From Micromonospora endolithica (GTDB taxonomy: Bacteria > Actinomycetota > Actinomycetes > Mycobacteriales > Micromonosporaceae), in assembly GCF_003626595.1 (NCBI RefSeq), contig NZ_RBAK01000001.1:310001-374000 (forward strand): DNA of 64,000 nucleotides, written 5' to 3'. The notes below the pieces were generated by a model, which worked only from the letters and a program-made list of their open reading frames with translations, was not told the origin of the DNA and made no database searches. Shown piece after piece: positions 23,787 through 31,516 of the stretch. Position numbers and translations under genes: made by a program. How positions within the stretch are numbered: position 1 is the stretch's first letter; each line of letters starts with the position of its first letter.

Positions 23787-26513
23787 GTGTCCCATCCCTC
23801 CCCACTCGCCACGGTCCAGCACCGGGCCCTCGCCCTTCGGGAAGCGGGCGATACCGTCGCCGCGCGCCGGCTGCTCACCGACGCCGTGGAGTCGGCCCGC
23901 CCGCCGTACGGGCCGGACCATCCGGACACCCTGAGCACCGCGCATCTGCTGGCCCGGCTGCACCGGGAGGCCGACGAGCCGAGCGCGGCGCGCCGGGTGC
24001 TGGAGGAGGCGTTCGCCGCGGGAGAGCGCCGGTGGCCGCACGCGGACCCGCTGATGCTGGCGCTCGCCTTCGAGTTGGCCGTCGTCGCGGACGAACTGGG
24101 CAACCGGCACGAGGCCCGCCGCAGCTTCAACCGGGTGGTCACCGCCGGCCCCGCCGTGCTCGGCGACGACCACCCGGCGGTACGCGCGGCACGCCGCTAC
24201 CTCGGCCTCCCCGACGCCCCATCCACTGCCCCGCCACCGGCCCCCGAGCACCACGCCGCCCCGCACCCGGCGACGCCCGCCCCGCACTTGCCGCACCCGA
24301 CCGCGACGCCGCACCCCCGCCACCCTGCCGCTGCCCCACCGCCGGCCCAGCGCCCACCGACCGCCCGACCCGGCCCGTCACCAGCGGCCACCGCCACCGC
24401 CCCGACCAGCAGCGCCAGCCCCACCACCGGCGCTCCCCCACTCGACGGCGGATCGACATCCGCCGATCGTCACGCCACCCCCGGACCGCACGCCACCAGC
24501 GGACCGCACACCGTTGCCGGGCCACATGCCACCGCTGGACCGCACGCCACCGGCGGACCGCAGGCCACCGGCGGGCCGGTTCCCGCCGCGCGGACGGCTG
24601 GCGACGGGCCGGGCGCGTCGACCCGTTCCGGGTTTCCACCCCGTCCCGACGGCTTCGGCGGGCCGGGACGATCGCCCGGGGTGAACGCGCTCACCGCACC
24701 CACGGTCTCGCTCGCGGTCCTCACCACCGCGTGGCGACCGCACGACGGCGAGACGGCCACCGCCCAGCTGCCCCGGATCCCCGCGGACGACGGCGGGCCG
24801 CAGCCACGGCGCGGTCGGGAGACGTCGATCTCCGGCGGACCGCCGGAACAGGCTCCGCCGCCGGGCGCCCCGCCCCTGCGGGTACCCACCCCGCGAGCAC
24901 ATCCGGCGGACGCCGGGCCCGTGCCGCAGGCGCACCCGGTAGCCGAACCACCGCCCCGGCAGCCGTCGGCGGTCCCGGCGCGCCGCGCCACCCCGCCGCC
25001 GGTCGTGGTGCCGGAGAAACCCGCGGGAGTACGTCCCGGCGCGCCGACCCGGCCTACCTCAGGGGCCGATCCGACGCCGCCGACCTGGTCACCGCCGCAG
25101 CAACCGGGGCCCGGGTCGGCGTGGAGGCCCGCACCGTCGCCGCCGCCGGTGGCTCACTCCCCCGGACCGGTCGGACCGCCGACGGCGGACTCGACCGCGA
25201 CCGGTGCCGGTCCGCAGCCGTCCGCGCCCCGGCAGCGCGCCGGTGACCGCGCGCCGGCCACGCCGCCGCCCCACGAGTCGCACGGCGGGCGGGCGGAGCC
25301 GAACCCGACCCGGTCGGACGTGCCGGGTTGGGCCGAGCCGACCATCCAGGTACGGCAGCTCGAGCCCCTTCTGGCGCAGGAGCGGGCCCGGCGGGCCGCC
25401 GGGTCCACGGACGGGGACACCGGGCCGCCGGTACGACGAGCCGCCGGAAGCGGGCAGGGTCCGGACGGCGACACGGCTCCCGAGCGGCTCGGAGCCATCC
25501 GGCCGGACCCGGCGCCGCCCACCGGTCCGCTCCCGTCGGCGTACCCGACGAGCGGGCCACCGGCCCCAGTGCGCCCGGCCGGGCCGGCGCAGCCGTCGAG
25601 CGCGCCCCCCGCCACCTCGTACCCCACCAGCGGGCCCCCGGCGCAGGCCCGTCCCGGCAGCGCACCGCCGTATCCGACCAGCGGACTCCCCTACCCGACC
25701 AGCGCACCGCCGGCGCCGACCCACCCCGGCAGCGCACCGCCCTACCCCACCAGCGCACCGCCCTACCCCACCAGCGGACCACCCGCGCCGACCCACCCCG
25801 ACAGCGCACCGCCGTACCCGACCAGCGGACCGCCCGCGCCGACCCACCCGATCGGTGGGCCGCCCCCGGAGCCGTACCCGGCGGCGACGAGCGGACCGCC
25901 GGCGCCGAGTGCGGCACCGCCGATCTGGCCGGGTGCGGCCACGCCGTCCGACCCGGACGCGACAGACCCAGGTAGGAGCGTCGCGCCTCCCGGGGCGTAC
26001 GGGCCGTCGGGGGGGCAGCCGGCCGGGCAGCTGTGGTCCGGGTCCGGCGCGGCGGAGCGGTCCGGTCACCCGCCGCCGGAGGATGACGGCCGCCGGCGAC
26101 GGAACCGGATCGTCATCGCCGGGGTGGTCGGTCTGGCGGCGACGGCCACCGGGGTGGGGGTGGGTGCCGTCCTGGCCGACCGCTACCCGGCTGCGTCCTC
26201 GGCGCCGGCGACCAGCTCGGCGTCGAGTCCTCCCCCCGCCGACCTGGCGTTGCGGGACGAGGGGGCGTCGGTCACGGTCAACTGGTCCGACCCGTCCGGC
26301 GGCGCGGTGCCGTTCATGGTGGCCGGCGGCCAGGCCGGGAAGACCCTGCGGGTGCTGACCACGGTGGACCCGGGTCGGACGACCTGGACGGTCAACGGGC
26401 TGAGTTCGCGGCTGGACTACTGCTTCACGGTCGTCGCGGTCTACTCGACGGACGTGGCCGCCACGTCGGAGCAGGTGTGCACCGTGCGCGACGGCACCGC
26501 CGCCCCCGGGTGA
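23787..26513 (+). CDS. TPR / Pro-rich / FN3 single-pass membrane protein
   Basis: A protein of 908 residues. Residues 1-145 are TPR-like helical repeats (LALREAGDTVAARRLLTDAVESA, HPDTLSTAHLLARLHREADEP), as in tetratricopeptide signalling proteins. A very long low-complexity region of about 600 residues follows, with degenerate repeats such as GPHAT and PTSGPPAP. A membrane helix (IVIAGVVGLAATATGVGVGAVLA) then leads to an outer fibronectin type III domain of about 90 residues. The GTG 23787 start is uncertain; GTG 23766 is also open. It heads a cluster of surface-related genes and may link cytoplasmic TPR contacts to the wall. Function unknown. Confidence 0.75.
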   Translation: MSHPSPLATVQHRALALREAGDTVAARRLLTDAVESARPPYGPDHPDTLSTAHLLARLHREADEPSAARRVLEEAFAAGERRWPHADPLMLALAFELAVVADELGNRHEARRSFNRVVTAGPAVLGDDHPAVRAARRYLGLPDAPSTAPPPAPEHHAAPHPATPAPHLPHPTATPHPRHPAAAPPPAQRPPTARPGPSPAATATAPTSSASPTTGAPPLDGGSTSADRHATPGPHATSGPHTVAGPHATAGPHATGGPQATGGPVPAARTAGDGPGASTRSGFPPRPDGFGGPGRSPGVNALTAPTVSLAVLTTAWRPHDGETATAQLPRIPADDGGPQPRRGRETSISGGPPEQAPPPGAPPLRVPTPRAHPADAGPVPQAHPVAEPPPRQPSAVPARRATPPPVVVPEKPAGVRPGAPTRPTSGADPTPPTWSPPQQPGPGSAWRPAPSPPPVAHSPGPVGPPTADSTATGAGPQPSAPRQRAGDRAPATPPPHESHGGRAEPNPTRSDVPGWAEPTIQVRQLEPLLAQERARRAAGSTDGDTGPPVRRAAGSGQGPDGDTAPERLGAIRPDPAPPTGPLPSAYPTSGPPAPVRPAGPAQPSSAPPATSYPTSGPPAQARPGSAPPYPTSGLPYPTSAPPAPTHPGSAPPYPTSAPPYPTSGPPAPTHPDSAPPYPTSGPPAPTHPIGGPPPEPYPAATSGPPAPSAAPPIWPGAATPSDPDATDPGRSVAPPGAYGPSGGQPAGQLWSGSGAAERSGHPPPEDDGRRRRNRIVIAGVVGLAATATGVGVGAVLADRYPAASSAPATSSASSPPPADLALRDEGASVTVNWSDPSGGAVPFMVAGGQAGKTLRVLTTVDPGRTTWTVNGLSSRLDYCFTVVAVYSTDVAATSEQVCTVRDGTAAPG

Positions 26514-26610
26514 GCGGAGCGCGTCCGTCGCGGCCGAGCGCGGGGGCGCGCGGAGCGGAATCGGCGGGGACACCCCGGACACGCTGTGTGTCCACAGGAG
26601 GACGGTGCGG

Positions 26611-26640
26611 GTTCCCCCGGGCGTGACCGGGCCATATGAT
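26611..26640 (+). promoter_or_regulatory. Candidate sigma-70-type promoter
   Basis: A perfect -10 hexamer TATGAT (26635-26640) stands out in very GC-rich DNA, with a weak -35 (GTTCCC, 26611-26616) 18 bp upstream. It would give a leader of about 65 nt before the GTG at 26713. Confidence 0.35.
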
Positions 26641-26712
26641 GGCACCCGGCGCAGGGGAGGGTCGCCGGACACCGGTCGCGACCTGCCGTAACGACTCGGA
26701 GAGGCGGCCGTT

Positions 26713-29331
26713 GTGGCGACCATCGACGATGCCGTGAGGGCCGGCGCCTCCGGGAGGCGGTTCCGGGGCGGGTTGGTGACCGTCGGCACGGTGGCCGCGC
26801 TGCTGGCCGCGATGGGGCTGACCGTGCTGGGGCTCGGTGCCGCCGACACCGCCGTGGCGAGCCACGACGCGAGTTCCTGGTTGTGGAGTTCGGCCCGCTC
26901 CGAGTTGGCCCGGGTCAACGGGGTCACCGCCCGGGTGGACACCCGGGTGGAGGTGCCCGACGCCCGCCGGCACCCGACGCGGGTGTCCCAGACCGACCGG
27001 CTGCTGGTCCTGCGTGATCTCACCACCGGGCAGGTGTCCTCGCTGGACCTGGCGACGCTCCAGATCACCGCGAACACGAGGACCGCTCCGGGTATCGGGG
27101 TGAACGTCGCCCTGCACGAGGACGCCGCCTTCGTGGTCGACGCCGTGCAGGGCGTGGTCCGCCAGCTCGACCCGCGGTCGCTGGCCCCGATCGGGGAACC
27201 GGTCGGCTACCCACCGGGGATCACCGGGGGCGAGTTCGACGGCGCGGGGCGGCTGTGGATCGCGGTGCCGAGTGAGGGCACCGTCTCGATGATCACCGCC
27301 GCGCCACTGCCTTCCGCGCCCGCCTCGGCGGCCCCCACCGAGGGCGGCCTCAGCCCGCAGCGCGTCGCGACGTACGAGGTGGCGGAGCCGAGCCACGAGC
27401 TGGTGGTCTCCACGCTGGACGAGGGCGTGGCCGTGCTCGACCGCACCGCCGGCGAGCTGGTGACCGTCCGGGCCGGGACGGTCACCAGGGCGAAGCTGGC
27501 GGTGTCCGCGCCGGGCACGCTGCCGGCGCGTACCACCGGGTCGGTGGTGCCGGTGACGGTGCCGGGCGAGCGGCGGGTACACGTGGTCGGGACCGCCGGT
27601 GACGTGAACGCCTTCGCGGTGCCCGGCTCGGGCGATCGGCTGAGCGCGGCGGTGGCCTGGGCGGGGCGGATCTACACCGCCGACGAGTCGACCGGGACGG
27701 TGTACGCGTTCGACGCCGACGGCCGGCTGGTGGACACCGTGCGGGGCCGGTCGGCGGGGCCGCTGGAGCTGGAGGTGCGGGAGAACCACCTCTTCATCAA
27801 CGCGCCCGACGCGTCGACGGCCCGGGTGGTGGACGATCGGCACCGCGTGCGGGAGGTCGACAAGTACGCCAACGACGTGCTGGGGGGCGACCCGCCGCCG
27901 GTTCCGCCACCGCCACCCCCGCCGAAGAAGCCGAAGGTCGGCAAGCCGGGCGCACCGAGGGCGGTGACCGCCGCCGCCGGCAACGCGCAGGCCCGGGTGA
28001 GCTGGCGGGCGGCCGCCGCCAACGGCGCGGAGATCGTCCGCTACGTGGTGACCGGCGCCGGGCGGCGCCTGGAGGTGGGCGCCAACCAGCGGGCGGTGGA
28101 GGTCACCGGCCTGACCAACGGTGAGACGTACCGGTTCGCGGTGCACGCGGTGAACGCCCGGGGCGCCGGGCCGTCGCGGAACAGCAACCCGGTGACACCG
28201 ACGGCGGCGGTGCCGGACCCGCCGGCCAGCGTGACCGCGCAGGAGCGGCCGGACGGCACGGTTCTGGTGCGGTGGCCGGCGGCGAACGGCCAGGGCAACA
28301 CGATCGCCCGGTACGCGGTGACGGCCACCTCGGCGGGCACCAACGCCCCGGCCGGCGAGTCGACGAAGACCGAGCTGGTGGTGCCGGCCGGTGAGTTGGA
28401 GTACGGCACCCAGTACGCCTTCACGGTCGTCGCGGTCAACGACCGGGGCGCCGGGTCGGCGGCCTCGCCGGTCAGCAACACCGTGGTGCCGTACGCGGCG
28501 CCGGGGCGGCCGGTCGAGCTGAGCGCGGCTACGGTGTCGGACCGGCCGGGCACGGTGGCGGTGCGGTGGGCACCGGCCGAGGCCAACGGACGGCCGGTGA
28601 CCGGTTACCTGGTGGACGTGGGTGGCCGGCGCAGCGAGGTGACCGACACCGCCACCACGATCGGCGGCCTGGGCAACGGGCAGAACGTCACGGTGACGGT
28701 GAAGGCGGTCAACGAGGCCGGACCGGGCGCGGAGGCGACGGTCACCGCGCGGACGGTGGCCGAGCCGCGGGTCACCGTGACCGGGTCGTCGGCGACGGCC
28801 ACGTCGGCGACGGTGCGGTTCACCGTGGACGCCGGGGGCGGGAAGGTGACCTGCGCGTTGAGTGCGCCCGGTGAGCCGGCGAAGGCCGGCGGGTGCGGCA
28901 GCATCACGATGACCGGTTTGCCGCCGGGCACCAGCCACACGTTCACGGTGACCGCGACCAACGCCGCCGGGAAGGGCACCGCCACCCGGGTCCAGGCCAC
29001 CGCCGCGCTGTACGGGACGGCGACGTGCGTCAACGGCCCGGACGGTGACCAGCGCACCTACTGCAACGCCGACGTCGACGGCCGGAACGGAAACGAGGTC
29101 TTCTCGGTGCCCCGTCAGGACAACGACCGGCAGGTCGGCTGGGCGAAGCCCGGCACCCGGCTCAGGGCGTACTGCCGCCAGGCCGGCGAGGACGTCGACT
29201 CGTGGATCTACAACGACCAGAAGCAGAGCACCTGGTGGGTGCGGGTCGACTACAAGGGACGCAACTACATCCCGTGGGCCTGGCTCAACCTCGACGGCGG
29301 CGACACGATCACCGACCTGCCGCCCTGCTGA
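26713..29331 (+). CDS. Surface protein: propeller-like domain plus FN3 repeats
   Basis: An 872-residue exported protein. One N-terminal membrane helix (residues about 20-45) anchors it. Residues 60-390 look like a seven-stranded-blade propeller or NHL-type domain with recurring short strands (LLVLRDLTTGQVSSLDL, RIYTADESTGTVYAFD). A Pro/Lys hinge follows, then three fibronectin type III domains (each about 90 residues, with GLTNGETYRFAVHAVNARGAG and similar), a fourth FN3-like domain, and a Cys-rich C-terminal SH3-like region ending WINLDGG-like (AWLNLDGG). GTG 26713 starts it. It lies directly upstream of the MoxR operon and may be a substrate or partner of that system. Confidence 0.75.
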   Translation: MATIDDAVRAGASGRRFRGGLVTVGTVAALLAAMGLTVLGLGAADTAVASHDASSWLWSSARSELARVNGVTARVDTRVEVPDARRHPTRVSQTDRLLVLRDLTTGQVSSLDLATLQITANTRTAPGIGVNVALHEDAAFVVDAVQGVVRQLDPRSLAPIGEPVGYPPGITGGEFDGAGRLWIAVPSEGTVSMITAAPLPSAPASAAPTEGGLSPQRVATYEVAEPSHELVVSTLDEGVAVLDRTAGELVTVRAGTVTRAKLAVSAPGTLPARTTGSVVPVTVPGERRVHVVGTAGDVNAFAVPGSGDRLSAAVAWAGRIYTADESTGTVYAFDADGRLVDTVRGRSAGPLELEVRENHLFINAPDASTARVVDDRHRVREVDKYANDVLGGDPPPVPPPPPPPKKPKVGKPGAPRAVTAAAGNAQARVSWRAAAANGAEIVRYVVTGAGRRLEVGANQRAVEVTGLTNGETYRFAVHAVNARGAGPSRNSNPVTPTAAVPDPPASVTAQERPDGTVLVRWPAANGQGNTIARYAVTATSAGTNAPAGESTKTELVVPAGELEYGTQYAFTVVAVNDRGAGSAASPVSNTVVPYAAPGRPVELSAATVSDRPGTVAVRWAPAEANGRPVTGYLVDVGGRRSEVTDTATTIGGLGNGQNVTVTVKAVNEAGPGAEATVTARTVAEPRVTVTGSSATATSATVRFTVDAGGGKVTCALSAPGEPAKAGGCGSITMTGLPPGTSHTFTVTATNAAGKGTATRVQATAALYGTATCVNGPDGDQRTYCNADVDGRNGNEVFSVPRQDNDRQVGWAKPGTRLRAYCRQAGEDVDSWIYNDQKQSTWWVRVDYKGRNYIPWAWLNLDGGDTITDLPPC

Positions 29332-29360
29332 CCACATACAGGCGAGGAGCACCACCGACC

Positions 29361-30356
29361 GTGCAGACCCACGACCCGCTCACCCAACCGGAGGTGCAGG
29401 GCTTCGCGGCGCTCGCCGCCCGGCTGGCCGAGAACGTCAACGCGGTGGTGCTGGGCAAGCCCCAGGTGGTCCGGCTGGCGCTGACCGCGCTGTTCGCGCA
29501 GGGGCACGTGTTGCTGGAGGACGTTCCGGGGGTGGGCAAGACCACCCTGGCGCGGGCGGTCGCCGCGACCGTGAAGGGGCAGTGGCGGCGCATCCAGTTC
29601 ACCCCCGACCTGCTGCCGTCGGACGTGTCCGGGGTGACCATCTTCAATCAGGCCAGCCGGGGGTTCGAGTTCCACCCGGGGCCGGTCTTCGCCAACATCG
29701 TCATCGCCGACGAGATCAACCGGGCGTCGCCGAAGACCCAGTCGGCGCTGCTGGAGGTGATGGAGGAACGCACCGTCACGGTGGACGGGGTGCGGCACCC
29801 GGTGCCGCAGCCGTTCCTGGTGGTGGCCACCCAGAACCCGGTGGAGATGGACGGCACCTACCGGCTGCCCGAGGCGCAGTTGGACCGGTTCCTGGTGAAG
29901 CTGTCCGTGGGGTACCCGGACGAGGCGGTGGAGGTGGAGGTGCTGCGCGGGGCGACGGTGCGCTCCCCCGAGGCGCTCACCCCGGTCACCGACACGGCCA
30001 CCGTCGGGGAGATGGTGCGGATGGCGCGCCGGGTGCACATCGCCGAGCCGCTGTACGCGTACGCGGTGCGGTTGGCGGCGGCGACCCGGACGCACCCGCA
30101 GGTGCGGGTCGGGGTGAGCCCGCGCGGGGTGATCGCGCTGACCCGGGCGGCCTGCGCGTACGCGCTGATCGACGGGCGGGGTTGGATCATGCCGGAGGAT
30201 CTGAAGACGCTGGCCGAGCCGGTGTTCGCGCACCGGCTGCTGCTCACCCCGGACGCGCAGGTGCGCGGGGTGACCGCCGCCGAGGTGCTGCGCCAGGCGA
30301 TCGCCTCGGTGCCGGTGCCGCTGCCGTCCGGGCAGCCGGCGCCGGTGCGGGGCTGA
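29361..30356 (+). CDS. MoxR-family AAA+ ATPase
   Basis: A 331-residue chaperone-type ATPase. The Walker A is DVPGVGKTTLA, the Walker B is IVIADEINRASPKTQ, and sensor and arginine-finger segments follow (VVATQNPVEMDGTYRLPEAQLDRF). MoxR proteins help mature partner proteins, and in actinobacteria they are encoded with DUF58 and transglutaminase-like proteins, as here. GTG 29361 follows GGCGAGGAG. The longer open frame from 29202 overlaps the FN3 gene and is not credible. The DUF58 gene begins 9 nt after its stop. Confidence 0.92.
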   Translation: MQTHDPLTQPEVQGFAALAARLAENVNAVVLGKPQVVRLALTALFAQGHVLLEDVPGVGKTTLARAVAATVKGQWRRIQFTPDLLPSDVSGVTIFNQASRGFEFHPGPVFANIVIADEINRASPKTQSALLEVMEERTVTVDGVRHPVPQPFLVVATQNPVEMDGTYRLPEAQLDRFLVKLSVGYPDEAVEVEVLRGATVRSPEALTPVTDTATVGEMVRMARRVHIAEPLYAYAVRLAAATRTHPQVRVGVSPRGVIALTRAACAYALIDGRGWIMPEDLKTLAEPVFAHRLLLTPDAQVRGVTAAEVLRQAIASVPVPLPSGQPAPVRG

Positions 30357-30364
30357 CCAGGGGC

Positions 30365-31516
30365 GTGGGGATCACCGCCCGGGGTGTCGGGTTGCTGGTC
30401 GCCGCGGTGGTGCTGCTCGGCGCGGGTTTCCGCTTCGCGTACCCGGAACTGGTGCTGCTGGGCGCGGCGGCCGCGACGGCGGTGGGCTACGCCGGGGTGG
30501 TCGCGGCCCGGCGCCCTCGGCTGGTGGTGGAGCGGGTCGCCGACCCGGACCGGGTCGCGCGCGGCGAGCCGGCGGCGATGACACTGTCGGTGCGCAACGG
30601 TGGCCGGTGGCCGGTGGCGAGCGTGGTGGCCGAGGACCGTTGCGGGGACCGGGCCGTCCCGGTGCCGCTGCTGCGGTTGCGGGCCGGCCGGGACACGACG
30701 GTCCGCTACGACGTGCCGACGGCCCGCCGGGGTGTGGTGCCGGTCGGCCCGCTGCGGGTGGTCCGGCGCGACCCGTTGGGGCTGGTGGCGTCGGCGCGCC
30801 GGTACGGGTCGACGGTGCCGGTGTGGGTGCATCCCCGGGTGCATCCGCTGAGTGCGGTGCCGACCGGCGCCGGGCGCAGCCTGGACGGCCGGGTGGACGC
30901 GGTCCCGCACGGGTCCATCACGTTCGACGCGCTGCGCGAGTACGTGGTCGGTGACGAGTTGCGTCGGGTGCACTGGCGGACCAGCGCCCGGGTGGGCGAG
31001 TTGATGGTCCGGGAGAACGTGGACACCAGCCTGCCCCGGCTCGTGGTGCTGCTGGACAACCGGGCCGCCGCCCATCCGGAGCGGGTCGACGGGGTGGCCG
31101 AGTCGTTCGAGTCGGCGTGCGAGGCCGCCGCGTCGGTGGTGACCGCCGCGTACCGGGCGGACCTGCCGGTGGTGCTGCTGCTGGCGGTCCCGGACGACGA
31201 CGCCGGGTCCGGCGAGCCGGGTGGCCCGCTGGACCGGTTGGCCGCGGCGAGTCTCGGCGACGCCGACGACCTCCGGCCGGTGGTCAACCGGCTGCGCCAG
31301 GACCGGCTCGGCGACACCCTGGTGCTGCTGACCGGCCCGGGTGGCCGGGCCGACCTGGGTGCGGTGGGCGCGCTGCGCGGCGCGTACCCCTCGGTGGTGG
31401 TGGGGGTTCTCGGTGCGACGCGGCCGGTGCCGGCGGACGCGGCGGGCCTGGTGGTGGTCGACGCCGCCGACGGCGCCGGTTTCGCCGGCGAGTGGGACCG
31501 GGTCCGCCGGTGGTGA
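30365..31516 (+). CDS. DUF58-domain membrane protein
   Basis: A 383-residue protein. Two adjacent N-terminal membrane helices (GVGLLVAAVVLLGAGFRF and ELVLLGAAAATAVGYAGVV) precede an outer beta domain and the DUF58 block with its signature DALREYVVGDELRRVHWRTSARVGELMVRE (a vWA-like fold). DUF58 proteins act with MoxR ATPases, perhaps as their substrates. GTG 30365 is chosen. The stop overlaps the TgpA-like gene as GTGA. Confidence 0.88.
   Translation: MGITARGVGLLVAAVVLLGAGFRFAYPELVLLGAAAATAVGYAGVVAARRPRLVVERVADPDRVARGEPAAMTLSVRNGGRWPVASVVAEDRCGDRAVPVPLLRLRAGRDTTVRYDVPTARRGVVPVGPLRVVRRDPLGLVASARRYGSTVPVWVHPRVHPLSAVPTGAGRSLDGRVDAVPHGSITFDALREYVVGDELRRVHWRTSARVGELMVRENVDTSLPRLVVLLDNRAAAHPERVDGVAESFESACEAAASVVTAAYRADLPVVLLLAVPDDDAGSGEPGGPLDRLAAASLGDADDLRPVVNRLRQDRLGDTLVLLTGPGGRADLGAVGALRGAYPSVVVGVLGATRPVPADAAGLVVVDAADGAGFAGEWDRVRRW

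Noticed and set aside
25500..25920. CRISPR-like array in the Pro-rich repeats
   Set aside because: The repeats are degenerate, lie in frame within a coding region and have no spacers of constant length.
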